Of a stretch of DNA of 49,410 nucleotides, positions 1-8,353 are shown piece after piece. Location of the stretch: contig CAMCSF010000002.1 of NCBI GenBank assembly GCA_945877625.1, positions 1-49,410 of the forward strand, in the 5' to 3' direction. Within the stretch, counting starts at the first letter, position 1, and each line of letters starts with the position of its first letter. The translations under genes were made by a program, and so were the position numbers. The stretch comes from Methylomonas koyamae. GTDB taxonomy: Bacteria; Pseudomonadota; Gammaproteobacteria; Methylococcales; Methylomonadaceae. The notes below the pieces were generated by a model. That model saw only the letters and a program-made list of their open reading frames with translations, searched no databases and was not told where the DNA came from.

Positions 1-306
1 ACAAAAAAACACAGCACATTGATGGTGGCAATCATTCTAGCTGCCGCTTCAAGCGCAACTTTTGCTATCGACAATCAATTGGGCACTGCTTTGGGACACG
101 CGGAGTCTGCTACCAAAACCGATGATGTGAAAGAAATTGAAACTCACGCTGAGGCGGCCAAAACTTCTATCACTAATTTAGAGCTGCATTTGAAAGAAGC
201 ACTGAATTGTCTAAATTCAGCGATTGAACACAGCAAGCATGGCCATGTTGAGTTAGCGAAAAAATCTGCTGAAGATGCGGTTAAACATTTGAAAGCGGCT
301 AAGTAG
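1..306 (+). CDS. smbP: Small metal-binding protein, SmbP-like (5' end outside window)
   Basis: This is a short, helical, histidine-dotted exported protein of the SmbP kind, described in Nitrosomonas as a periplasmic binder of divalent metals such as copper. The reading frame is open from base 1: the codons before the first possible starts (TTG at 19, ATG at 22) encode a Lys-Lys-His stretch, followed by a hydrophobic run and an Ala-rich cleavage region ending ATFA. That is a signal peptide whose first residues probably lie upstream of the window. The mature part of about 78 residues is Ala/Glu/Lys-rich, with seven histidines, one Cys and the repeated pattern (E)HxxxAxxx typical of a helical bundle. 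The family call rests on length, signal peptide and His/Ala/Lys pattern; metal binding itself is inferred. Confidence 0.7.
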   Translation, partial: TKKHSTLMVAIILAAASSATFAIDNQLGTALGHAESATKTDDVKEIETHAEAAKTSITNLELHLKEALNCLNSAIEHSKHGHVELAKKSAEDAVKHLKAAK

Positions 307-415
307 TTAAAGAAAAAACCACCGTTGCAATTTTGCTTGCAACATAAGCCGTTTGTGCTGAGCTTGTGTAAGCATGAGCGGTGGTGTTTGGCGACCGACT
401 CGGCATACCCGCTCA

Positions 416-441
416 TCCTTCGACAAGCTCAGGACGAACGG
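416..441. repeat. Dispersed short repeat, TCCTTCGACAAGCTCAGGAC type
   Basis: A partly palindromic 26-base motif (TCCT...AGGA arms) lies in the gap between smbP and rpiA. A near-identical copy is at 22245-22270, differing at one base. This motif is a common intergenic repeat in many proteobacteria. The rest of 307-543 holds no convincing gene. Confidence 0.7.
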
Positions 442-543
442 GATGCCTTAACTTGCTTGGCAAGTTTGATGGCGAAGTCGCCAACCCGACTAGTGACACA
501 GGCATATACCGAATTTAAACGTCTGCGGGCTTCGTAACATCCG

Positions 544-1227
544 TTATTTATCAGGCGTTTGTCGTTGTATCTTACCTTCAACACCACAAAATACTTCAGT
601 AGCCAACCGGTGAAAAATGCCGTGCTCAACCACACCAGGTATGCTGGACAAGGTTTTGTTTAAAAGGCTAATGTCGGTAGCGGTATCAAAGAATATATCA
701 AGTACCAGACTTCCATGTGCAGTGACAGCTATCCCATCGCCAGTCGAATTAAGTCTCAAACCTCCTCGCCCACCTATCGCTTCAATACTGCTTAAAACTA
801 ATCTCCAAGCAAAAGGCATAACTTCAACCGGAACTGGAGATTTTGATGCAAGCCGTTCAACCCGTTTGCTTTGATCAATTAACACCCAGAATGCATGACT
901 GTTATGAGCTAAAAGTTTTTCACGAACCAGATCAGAACCTTTTCCCTTGAGAAGATTCAACTCGGAATCAACTTCATCAGCACCATCCACATAAACATCT
1001 AGTCGCTCAACCTGATCAATTCCCACTAAAGGTAATCCTAGAGTATGGGCTTTGATGGCGCTGACAACAGAACTTGATACGGTGCTAATTCTTAAGTTTT
1101 CCTCCTGCATACGGCGTGCAAGGGCATCTATAAAATAATTAGCCGTGGAACCTGTTCCTAACCCAACCAACATGCCATCTACTATTTGGCTAGCCGCATA
1201 TTCTGCAACCAGTTGTTTTTCATTCAT
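544..1227 (-). CDS. rpiA: Ribose-5-phosphate isomerase A
   Basis: Cytosolic enzyme interconverting ribose 5-phosphate and ribulose 5-phosphate in the pentose phosphate pathway; in methylotrophs it also helps regenerate the formaldehyde acceptor of the RuMP cycle. The 227-residue product has the usual RpiA length. Visible motifs are GLGTGSTAN (22-30, phosphate loop), DGADEVD (81-87), and KGKGSDLVREK (94-104), which puts Lys94 and the catalytic-base Glu103 at the same positions as in the E. coli enzyme. GVVEHGIF near the C-terminus is also typical. The loop after Lys94 reads KGS where the family usually has a glycine/alanine-rich GGA, a mild departure. The ATG at 1227 is preceded at 6 nt by a clear GGGAG ribosome-binding site. 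It appears monocistronic in the window, with smbP convergent. Confidence 0.93.
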   Translation of the reverse strand: MNEKQLVAEYAASQIVDGMLVGLGTGSTANYFIDALARRMQEENLRISTVSSSVVSAIKAHTLGLPLVGIDQVERLDVYVDGADEVDSELNLLKGKGSDLVREKLLAHNSHAFWVLIDQSKRVERLASKSPVPVEVMPFAWRLVLSSIEAIGGRGGLRLNSTGDGIAVTAHGSLVLDIFFDTATDISLLNKTLSSIPGVVEHGIFHRLATEVFCGVEGKIQRQTPDK

Positions 1228-1269
1228 TGATTACTCCCTTGATTTTTAATTAGAGCTTATCTGATTTTA

Positions 1270-1650
1270 CGAAAATAAGCCTATATTATGTTTCTAGGAA
1301 TCATATAAGCCAATGGAGCATCATTCAACTTTTGAAAACTGCCATTTTAATTTCACCACTTCCATACTTGCTGGGACTGTATTGAATAAACAAAACCAGC
1401 ACTAGCTTTATAGGATTCTTCAAGTGTCCCTTGTTGTAATCGCTCAGTAAACAGTATCTTGTATTGATTACTAAAGGCAATAACCATTTAAGCATTCACC
1501 TCTAAGCTCAAATCATTCAAAAACATTGGCAACCTGGCACCACCGAACCCAACCAATAAAGTCATAGTGACTGATATCAAAACCCCACTTAGTGCCGAAC
1601 TTGGTGACGGACCCTGAGAACGACTTAAAGAATATTTACTTTATTTGTAG
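1270..1650 (-). pseudogene. Possible decayed reading frame, unrecognised
   Basis: The 587-base gap between rpiA and the next gene has no intact gene. On the minus strand one frame runs from about 1647 to 1348 with a single internal stop near 1492. It encodes a short hydrophobic stretch (SVTMTLLVGFGGARLPMFL) and then, after the stop, an ATG-led stretch of about 44 codons ending QQVWKW. A second minus frame across 1520-1640 also reads like protein, so a frameshifted remnant is possible. I cannot assign a family, and chance open frames are not excluded. Confidence 0.2.
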
Positions 1651-1814
1651 TACTGGTATCCTCTGACTGAATCAAATTTCTCAGAACACAACATCACAAA
1701 CCGTTGATCTAATTAGTTTTTAAATTTCAAACAATTAATTAGAGGTGCTTGACAAAAAATGGCAATGTCAACTTGCTGTTTTTAAAATGCAATTATAATT
1801 AACAGGAGCCCGTC

Positions 1815-2225
1815 ATGATCAAATCCAATCTAAAGAAATCAATTTTCTTGAGTCTTGTTGTCGTTTTTTTCTCTTCCTTCTCGATTACAGCTAATGCAAA
1901 TGCAGATACAGAAAAGCAATGTTTTTCTGATGTTCAAGGTAAAATTCCTTGGAATGCTGAAAAAAACATGAACTGGGATCCGAAAAATGTTGAACAATTA
2001 TGCAAAGGAACTGAAAAACCATCCCAACCGGGGCAGTGCTTTAATAACATAATGCATGGTCATGTTAATTGGGGACAAGGAACAGATTGGGAATGGCAAA
2101 ACGCCATTAACCTATGCTCTGGTTCAAATGATGCTGAAAAAACTGTCCAATGTTTTAAAAATGCGGTTGGCTTAGGCAAAGATTGGCAAGAAGCAATTTT
2201 AACCTGTCAGCGTTCTAACCATTAA
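1815..2225 (+). CDS. Secreted protein with three cysteine-pair repeats, function unknown
   Basis: The 136-residue product starts with a clear signal peptide (KSNLKK, a hydrophobic run to residue 22, cleavage likely after ANANA at 30). The mature part contains three imperfect repeats, each opening with QCF and closing with a second Cys: Cys36-Cys63, Cys75-Cys101 and Cys113-Cys131, with W and N/D residues between (PWN, NWG, DWQ). The six cysteines suggest one disulfide per unit, consistent with periplasmic or extracellular location. I do not recognise the family. The ATG is preceded by AGGAG at 6 nt and a terminator follows directly, so it is transcribed alone. A TTGACA hexamer lies at 1749-1754 but no matching -10 is evident. 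Confidence 0.7.
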   Translation: MIKSNLKKSIFLSLVVVFFSSFSITANANADTEKQCFSDVQGKIPWNAEKNMNWDPKNVEQLCKGTEKPSQPGQCFNNIMHGHVNWGQGTDWEWQNAINLCSGSNDAEKTVQCFKNAVGLGKDWQEAILTCQRSNH

Positions 2226-2246
2226 TCTCGCCACTATTCAAAAATT

Positions 2247-2279
2247 AAAAGGCTTATGGATTAATTCATAAGCTTTTTT
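2247..2279 (+). terminator. Rho-independent terminator after the Cys-repeat protein
   Basis: GGCTTATG pairs with CATAAGCT (one G-U pair) around an 8-base loop, followed by six T residues, 22 bases after the stop codon. Confidence 0.75.
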
Positions 2280-2641
2280 CTGTTTAAATCATTTCGTTAA
2301 AAATCCAAGTGCTTTGAAAATGCTATCCATTAACTGGTTGAATTTTGGTCTCTCGGTCGGTATCGCCGGCAATTAGAATCAGCATTATAGGCTGCTCAAA
2401 GTGCTGACTGCTTCACCGGTAATGACCAAACAACTAGCAACAATTTACTCCCCTCGGTTTGATATAAAACCCAGCTTGCCAAATAGCGCTTAAATTCGGC
2501 TTTTTAATCAGGTTAATCTAGTGTGCCCCGATTAGTGTTGAGCGCATTTTGTGTGCTAATCAACAGACTGCTAGTTATTGTTGCCGTTAAGCTACGGATT
2601 CGCTGTTGTTGCAACATTTTTAAACATTAAAGGAATCCATT
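2280..2641. other. Intergenic region before the OmpA-family gene
   Basis: About 360 bases without a convincing gene or strong hairpin. It presumably carries the promoter of the downstream porin gene; I could not pick a reliable -35/-10 pair. Confidence 0.4.
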
Positions 2642-3706
2642 ATGCGAAAACATAAACAACTCATCATCGCCTCATTACTGGCGACTAGCATTATGCCGGT
2701 GGCGCAAGCTGTCACTGATCAACCTCAAGATGATCGTTGGTACGTTGCGCCGTTTGCTACTTTTCTCCATACCGATAGCGACCGTCAAGCCGCCGATGGT
2801 TGGGGTGGCGGTTTGGGTGTCGGTAAAATTATTGACGAACATTTCAATGTCGAATTAAAAGGCTTTTACCAAGGCTTTAACGGTAAAAATGGCTCGTGGG
2901 ATTTGGTCGGCGCTAGTGCCGATGTGCAGTATTACTTGTCCCGTGACAAACTCTCGCCTTATGCCGTAGTCGGTATCGGTGGCATGAACACTTGTGTTTC
3001 GGCCAATTGCGGTATTGGTGTGACTGGCGAAGCCGGTTTAGGTCTTAGCTATGAGCTTAACGATAATTTGCTGATTCGTAGTGATGTTCGTTACCGCTAT
3101 AACAATAATCTGAGCGCCCATGTTCAACCGGGTTCTGATGATTTTCACGATATGACCGTCAATTTGGGGGTGGTGATTCCGTTTGGTGATAAACCTAAGT
3201 ATGCCGAAGTAAAAGCCGAGCCAAGAGCTAGAGTGGCACCAGTTGCTGTCGCGCCCGTTGATGATTGTTCTACTCGCGATTCAGATGGTGATGGCGTCAA
3301 TGATTGTGCTGACCAATGTCCGAAGACGGTTAAAGGTAGCTTAGTCAATGGCAAAGGCTGTGCGGTTAAGTTAGTGCTAAAAGGCGAACACTTTAAATAT
3401 GACTCGGCTGAATTGGGCTTGAATGCCAAAGAATTATTAGATGGTGTCGCCGCTGATTTGATGGCTTATCCGCAAAAAAATGAGGTTGAAGTCCAAGGCC
3501 ACACCAGTAGCGAAGGCAGCGATGCTTACAACATGAAACTATCGCAACGTCGCGCCAATTCAGTGGTGCAGTATTTGAAAAACAAAGGCGTTACCAACAA
3601 ATTGACTGCTCATGCTTATGGTGAAAGACAGCCGATTGCGGATAACAAAACCGAGGCCGGTAAATCAGAAAACCGCCGAGTTGAATTGATTTGGATAGAA
3701 ATGTAA
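2642..3706 (+). CDS. OmpA-family outer membrane protein
   Basis: Two-part outer membrane protein that anchors the envelope to peptidoglycan. The signal peptide is residues 1-23 (cleavage after AQA). Residues 30-182 alternate in the manner of an eight-stranded OmpA-like beta-barrel. A proline/alanine hinge (190-207) leads to a calcium-type thrombospondin-3 motif, DSDGDGVNDCADQCP (213-227). Residues 245-354 are the OmpA/MotB peptidoglycan-binding domain, with GHTSSEG (286-292), LSQRRA (300-305) and NRRVEL (344-349). The first motif has Ser where most members have Asp (GHTD). AAGGAA lies 6 nt before the ATG. A terminator follows, so this is a single-gene unit. The layout is that of OprF/OmpA-like porins; pore function is not shown by sequence. 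Confidence 0.9.
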   Translation: MRKHKQLIIASLLATSIMPVAQAVTDQPQDDRWYVAPFATFLHTDSDRQAADGWGGGLGVGKIIDEHFNVELKGFYQGFNGKNGSWDLVGASADVQYYLSRDKLSPYAVVGIGGMNTCVSANCGIGVTGEAGLGLSYELNDNLLIRSDVRYRYNNNLSAHVQPGSDDFHDMTVNLGVVIPFGDKPKYAEVKAEPRARVAPVAVAPVDDCSTRDSDGDGVNDCADQCPKTVKGSLVNGKGCAVKLVLKGEHFKYDSAELGLNAKELLDGVAADLMAYPQKNEVEVQGHTSSEGSDAYNMKLSQRRANSVVQYLKNKGVTNKLTAHAYGERQPIADNKTEAGKSENRRVELIWIEM

Positions 3707-3715
3707 TTACGTTTT

Positions 3716-3744
3716 AGTGCCAATATGCAAATGTTGGCACTTTA
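3716..3744 (+). terminator. Terminator-like hairpin after OmpA-family gene
   Basis: AGTGCCAATAT (3716-3726) pairs with ATGTTGGCACT (3731-3741) around GCAA, followed by a short T run only 10 bases past the stop. The T run is weak. The rest of 3745-3994 is AT-rich and presumably holds the promoter of the next gene. Confidence 0.6.
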
Positions 3745-3994
3745 ATTCTCACTTCAAAGTCAACTTAATGTTAATTTTCGACGCAAAGCAAGCCACTAAA
3801 ACAAGCAAATTTTTTAAAATAAGCCAAGTTATGTTTGATAGCGTACCGAGCTAATTATGTTTGGGCGATATTCTGTAATCTCACGGTTATTAATTAACCT
3901 GATTTTTGAATAAATTAATTTTGAATTTTGTGTTTCTAATGTAGACGCAATTTCATTGTTTTTCGTTAAATCAACTGGATTATAAGGATACGTT

Positions 3995-5275
3995 ATGACA
4001 ACTGTTGCTGTAATTGGTTTAGGTTATGTAGGACTTCCACTAGTCGTTGAATTTGGTAAACACGGTCCAACGATAGGCTTTGATATTGCAGAAGCGAAAG
4101 TTGAATCTTGCAAAAATGGTGTTGATCCGGCGCATGAATTATCAGAACAAGATATGGCCTCAGCCGTATTTGCTGAATACTCCTCTGATCCATCAGTATT
4201 GGCTGAAGCCGATATTATTATCATTGCGGTGCCAACACCGGTCGATGGCGCACATATTCCCGACTTCACACCGTTAATAGGTGCTAGTCGCTGCGCTGGT
4301 CAATATATGAAAAAAAATACCATTGTTATTTATGAGTCAACGGTATATCCCGGCGCCACTGAAGAAATCTGTATTCCTGTATTAGAACAAGCCTCAAATA
4401 TGAAATGGAAAAAAGATTTCTTTGTCGGTTATTCGCCCGAAAGAATTAACCCCGGTGATCGCGAACATACGCTGACTAAAATCTTGAAAGTCGTATCGGG
4501 CGATACCGCTGAAACTTTAGAAAAAGTCGCTGAATTATATGAAAAAATCGTCATTCCAGGGGTGCATCGTTGTTCCAGTATTAAAGCAGCCGAAGCCTGT
4601 AAAGTGATTGAAAATACCCAGCGTGATTTGAATATTGCGTTAATGAATGAATTAGCAATTATTTTTGAAATGCTAGATATTGATACTAATGAAGTATTCG
4701 AAGCCGCTGGCACTAAATGGAATTTTTTAAATTTCAAGCCGGGGTTGGTGGGTGGTCATTGTATTGGCGTAGATCCTTATTATTTAACCCATAAAGCGGT
4801 AACCATGGGTTATCACCCGCAGGTGATTTTAGCGGGCAGACGGATTAATGATGGTATGGGGAAGTTTATTGCTGAGCAAACCATTAAAGTGATGATTTCT
4901 TGTGGTAGTTACGTTAAAGGCGCTAGAGTTAATATTCTAGGGCTTACATTTAAAGAAAACTGTGCTGATTTGCGTAATTCAAAAGTGATTGATGTAATTA
5001 ATGAATTAGCTATTTATGGTATTGATGTATTTGTTCATGATCCTCATGCCGACCATGACGAAGCATTGAATGAATATGGGGTGAAATTATTGCCTTGGAA
5101 TGATATGCCAAGAGCGGATGCGATTATTGCCGCTGTCTCGCATCAACAATTCAATGATTTATCAGTTGATGATTTTCAACAAAAACTGATTAAAGGCGGT
5201 TGTTTAATTGATGTGAAATCCAGTTTTTCAGTCCCAGAAATGCAAGCAGCCGGAATTAAAGTTTGGCGGCTTTAA
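3995..5275 (+). CDS. tviB: UDP-N-acetylhexosamine 6-dehydrogenase, TviB/WbpO type
   Basis: Cytosolic NAD-dependent enzyme that oxidises C6 of a UDP-N-acetylhexosamine twice to give the UDP-uronic acid, a precursor for acidic polysaccharides. The 426 residues match the family length. Seen in order: Rossmann motif GLGYVGLP (8-15), ESTVYPG (114-120), SPERINPGD (147-155), the central ENTQRDLN helix (206-213) and the catalytic cysteine, Cys256, in GGHCIGVDPYYL. The TKWNFLNFKPGLVGGHC context resembles TviB/WbpO (UDP-GlcNAc or UDP-GalNAc) more than UDP-glucose dehydrogenases. No TviC epimerase lies next to it. AAGGA precedes the ATG. It heads the exopolysaccharide locus and probably supplies an acidic sugar nucleotide to the synthase at 8354. 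The precise substrate is inferred. Confidence 0.88.
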   Translation: MTTVAVIGLGYVGLPLVVEFGKHGPTIGFDIAEAKVESCKNGVDPAHELSEQDMASAVFAEYSSDPSVLAEADIIIIAVPTPVDGAHIPDFTPLIGASRCAGQYMKKNTIVIYESTVYPGATEEICIPVLEQASNMKWKKDFFVGYSPERINPGDREHTLTKILKVVSGDTAETLEKVAELYEKIVIPGVHRCSSIKAAEACKVIENTQRDLNIALMNELAIIFEMLDIDTNEVFEAAGTKWNFLNFKPGLVGGHCIGVDPYYLTHKAVTMGYHPQVILAGRRINDGMGKFIAEQTIKVMISCGSYVKGARVNILGLTFKENCADLRNSKVIDVINELAIYGIDVFVHDPHADHDEALNEYGVKLLPWNDMPRADAIIAAVSHQQFNDLSVDDFQQKLIKGGCLIDVKSSFSVPEMQAAGIKVWRL

Positions 5276-5353
5276 GACTGAAATATTTTTATAAATTAAA
5301 TAATTTAGCGTAAGCTGGAATTGGGTTTTAATTTAGGATTTGGAAGGATTACT

Positions 5354-6175
5354 ATGCGTAATGCTTATATTAGTTATTCTTATTGGTTTATGGCTTTATT
5401 AAGCAGTAGTTCTAGGATGGCCTCAGGTGCGGGAATGGTGGATGACTTTGATCAAGCGACGCCCTCTGTTATCTACGAAACCGGATCAATGTCTGAATCG
5501 ACCGAACCTCAGTGGTGGTTGAATTCGGGTGGACAGTTGACCCGCACAGGCAAAATGCTCAGTAGCGTGCAAGGCCAGTTAGCCAATTCAGATAGTTTTC
5601 GTAATTTATATGCTAACTCTAATCCAGTCGATACTGACAATGGTTATCGGCCACAAAATTTATTGCGATTGGTGACAAGGGTTAAATTTAAGAACTTTAA
5701 TCAACAAGTGTTCTTCAATATTCAGAATATCAATGCCTCAGATAGTCCCAATCGAAATCAATCAAATGGGGTGTTTTTCTTTAATCGTTATCAAGATGGT
5801 AAAACGCTTTACTACGTCGGGATTCGTGTTGATGGTACTGTGGTTATCAAGAAGAAATTTGCTGGCGAATATACAACTTTAAAGTCTGCGGTTGTTTATC
5901 CCGGTGTTTATCAACATGAAATCCAAGCTAATTTATTGCCGACCCATCGCTGGATAGGTATTCGCTCAGAAGTTGTTAATCTTGACAATAACTCGGTTTT
6001 AATTGCGATGTATTTAAACGATAGTCAGCTAGGAACCGGTTGGACTAAGGTATTAGAAGTAATCGATTCCGGTAGTAATGGTGAAGCTATTTTAAATGAA
6101 GGTTTTGCTGGCATACGCAGTGATTTTATGGATGTTAATTTTGATGCTTATATGGCCGTTGAGAATCCTGAATAA
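5354..6175 (+). CDS. Secreted beta-sandwich (ConA-like) protein of the polysaccharide locus, function unknown
   Basis: I chose the ATG at 5354 because AAGGA lies 5 nt before it; an in-frame TTG at 5321 is the only longer option. The 273-residue product begins with a short, Ser-rich export signal (hydrophobic YSYWFMALL) followed by VDDFD. The rest is rich in alternating beta-strand patterns with conserved-looking aromatic and Asn/Asp positions (VFFFNRYQDGKTLYYVGIRV, HRWIGIRSEVVN) and ends soon after. This pattern resembles concanavalin-A-like lectin/glucanase or polysaccharide-lyase-like jelly rolls, but I see no catalytic signature. It follows the dehydrogenase by 78 nt in the same direction, so a role in binding, trimming or anchoring the polymer is plausible but unproven. 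Confidence 0.6.
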   Translation: MRNAYISYSYWFMALLSSSSRMASGAGMVDDFDQATPSVIYETGSMSESTEPQWWLNSGGQLTRTGKMLSSVQGQLANSDSFRNLYANSNPVDTDNGYRPQNLLRLVTRVKFKNFNQQVFFNIQNINASDSPNRNQSNGVFFFNRYQDGKTLYYVGIRVDGTVVIKKKFAGEYTTLKSAVVYPGVYQHEIQANLLPTHRWIGIRSEVVNLDNNSVLIAMYLNDSQLGTGWTKVLEVIDSGSNGEAILNEGFAGIRSDFMDVNFDAYMAVENPE

Positions 6176-6202
6176 TTAATCCGGTTTTTTGATCATAAAG
6201 CG

Positions 6203-6240
6203 AGGGTGGATAGCTTGTACTTATCCACCCTGTGTTTTTT
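6203..6240. terminator. Terminator between convergent genes
   Basis: AGGGTGGATA (6203-6212) pairs perfectly with TATCCACCCT (6222-6231) and is followed by GTGTTTTTT on the plus strand. It ends the dehydrogenase/ConA-like unit and may also serve the gene arriving on the minus strand. Confidence 0.85.
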
Positions 6241-6248
6241 ATATTCAG

Positions 6249-7889
6249 TTAAGGAACGATGCTTAAAATTCTACAAACCGAATCATAGCCTACACTTGCG
6301 ATACTGGCGAAATTATTAATCAACGGCACATAAGATTGTTCGGTTCGGAATAAAAGGTTTTTACCGATTATTTGGTAGTTAGTGCCATCGCTACTGACAT
6401 AAGCATTGTAACGATGATTTAGTAGATTAATATAAAGTCTGAATCGATAGGCTTTATTGGGCAGATAACTAATTGAGGTACTGGCTTTATAAGCGCCACC
6501 GCTACGGGCATCGATTTTACCGTTGGTATTAAATCTAACTGCGGCCGCCAAATCACTGTAGTTATCAGCAATACCATTCGATAAACCAAATACACCATCA
6601 ATATTGGTTCCCGAAGGAGTGGCATCAAACTCAACTGTCATCGTGGTTTTGGTGGGGGTGAGTGATTTATTCACCCATTGGCCATTACTGGCGATGCAAT
6701 TATCAACGGTTTTGAACGATTGATCGCTGGATGTGCCGATGTTGCCAGCAGTATCTTCGGATTTGACCAAGTAATGATAAATCGTATTAAGGCTTAAACC
6801 GGTTAAATCGACATTATGAATAGTCACCAAAACTTCATCCAAGATGCTCGGTTTTTCGTAGGCGGTAGTGGTGCCGTATTGCACTTCCGAACTGGCTAAT
6901 TCATCAGTGGTCCAAGTAACAGTCGCTTGCTCACCTTGGATATTTTCTGCCGCCACATCACTAATAATTGGTGCGATAGCATCCGGCAAAATCGAGGCGT
7001 TTGGCGCAATCTCGCGGATAGTCATTTTTTTGTAAACCAAACCATTAGTCGAAACATTATCGCTACGGAAATAGACGGTGATGTTCGGTTTGCCGGATTC
7101 ACTACCCGGTCTAGCATCAGAATTGCTCAGTTTGATGCCGGGATTTATCCCTGATTTACAAGGCGTGCCTTGCGCACCGAAATTGCTGCCGGTATCGACT
7201 AATTCATTGACTTTAATCCAGTTTCCACCGTTCGCGCCATCGGATTGATCCATCCACAATTCCATTTTGACATTGCCATCCGGTTGGTCATAAACCACAT
7301 ATTTATAGCCAATCCAGACATTTTTCGGTAAGCCGGAAGACCAAACAGTTTTGTTTTGGATTGCGGTGGAATTAGGGTGACTGGTTTCTTTTTCAAAATC
7401 GATATGACCGTCATAACGAATCCTAGCCCCTATACCGCGTGTATCGCAGAGGTTGGCAGTTTCTGAGCCAGTGGTGCCGTGGTTGGTACGAGCGATTCCG
7501 ACGATGCCGCCCCAAGCAGTGCCGCTATCAGCGACGCGCATCGCATAAACCGTCATTTCCACATTACGCCAACTATTCAGTTTAGCGGGATCGTGGATAT
7601 ACATTCTCGGCACTGAGCCGGAAATCTTGAATAAGCCCTTGCCATCGACGCTATAGGTGGCGTCGCCATGATCGGCGTCGAACCAAGCATCTTGAGGATC
7701 GACACCCGAAAAAGAGCGGGTGATGCCGTTATCCCATTTTGAAACCCATGATTTTCCACCATTTAGCGATGGGTAGATTTGCGTTATGCCAAAGGAATCA
7801 TTGGCAGCCATCACCGGTGTCGACAATATCAAGCCAGTGGCAATGCCGACAGAGATTAATTTAGAACAAAAAAAGGGAGGTAGATTCAT
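6249..7889 (-). CDS. Secreted multidomain protein: beta-sandwich, fibronectin-III-like, C-terminal beta domain
   Basis: 546 residues with a signal peptide (cleavage near PVMAA, residues 25-29). Residues ~40-290 form a beta-rich unit with [12 protein letters not shown] and [15 protein letters not shown] stretches, like ConA-like polysaccharide-binding or lyase folds. Residues ~310-395 look like a fibronectin type III module ([20 protein letters not shown], then [13 protein letters not shown]). Residues ~400-546 form a third beta domain with a [18 protein letters not shown] segment, as in ligand-binding sandwiches. No catalytic motif is recognisable. GGAG sits 7 nt before the ATG. The gene is convergent with the ConA-like gene and divergent from the synthase, between two polysaccharide genes, so it probably acts on or holds the same polymer. 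Lyase, lectin and matrix-protein roles remain open. Confidence 0.62.
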   Translation of the reverse strand: MNLPPFFCSKLISVGIATGLILSTPVMAANDSFGITQIYPSLNGGKSWVSKWDNGITRSFSGVDPQDAWFDADHGDATYSVDGKGLFKISGSVPRMYIHDPAKLNSWRNVEMTVYAMRVADSGTAWGGIVGIARTNHGTTGSETANLCDTRGIGARIRYDGHIDFEKETSHPNSTAIQNKTVWSSGLPKNVWIGYKYVVYDQPDGNVKMELWMDQSDGANGGNWIKVNELVDTGSNFGAQGTPCKSGINPGIKLSNSDARPGSESGKPNITVYFRSDNVSTNGLVYKKMTIREIAPNASILPDAIAPIISDVAAENIQGEQATVTWTTDELASSEVQYGTTTAYEKPSILDEVLVTIHNVDLTGLSLNTIYHYLVKSEDTAGNIGTSSDQSFKTVDNCIASNGQWVNKSLTPTKTTMTVEFDATPSGTNIDGVFGLSNGIADNYSDLAAAVRFNTNGKIDARSGGAYKASTSISYLPNKAYRFRLYINLLNHRYNAYVSSDGTNYQIIGKNLLFRTEQSYVPLINNFASIASVGYDSVCRILSIVP

Positions 7890-8353
7890 TGCTTTACTCC
7901 ATGTTAATGAATATGACGAATTTTTAATCTAAGAAAAACGAGTCGAATCAATTAAATAAGTATTTGATGACTTGTAAAAATAAGAATAGATATTTAACAT
8001 CCCCTAGAAACATCGCATCATAATAGTTGTTCTTAGATTTTTTAAATCAAGTGTAATGGGGATTAATTGAATTCTAACCCTAAAAACATAGCGTGTTTGT
8101 TATTTGATGATGAAACTTACAATTGTTGATTAAATAAAATAAAAAGTTATGTTACTTAGTTAACGAATGTTATTTATCGCACAGAACGGTTTTTTATCGA
8201 TTGATATGGTTACTGTAAGTTGAATAAGTAGTGATTTTATTTGGCTTGCTTTGAATAGAAAGTGTCTACCTAAAAGGCATATCAATTATATGCTGAAGCA
8301 GTTATTGATTTTCAAAACTGCATTATTTCAGTAAACCCGTTTTGGAGAGAGCG
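7890..8353. promoter_or_regulatory. AT-rich divergent promoter region of the polysaccharide locus
   Basis: 464 bases without a gene separate the divergent secreted-protein gene and the synthase operon. The stretch is strongly AT-rich and must contain promoters in both directions, but I see no operator or confident -35/-10 pair. Confidence 0.4.

Noticed and set aside
325-537. Open frame of 70 codons over the repeat after smbP
   Set aside because: It spans a dispersed repeat, lacks a ribosome-binding site and looks like no protein family.
1749-1799. TTGACA and TATAAT hexamers before the Cys-repeat gene
   Set aside because: They are about 39 bases apart, and the TATAAT sits too close to the ribosome-binding site to be the -10 element.
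3995-5275. Hyaluronan as the certain product of the first polysaccharide locus
   Set aside because: The dehydrogenase looks like a UDP-N-acetylhexosamine enzyme rather than a UDP-glucose one, so glucuronate supply is not shown.
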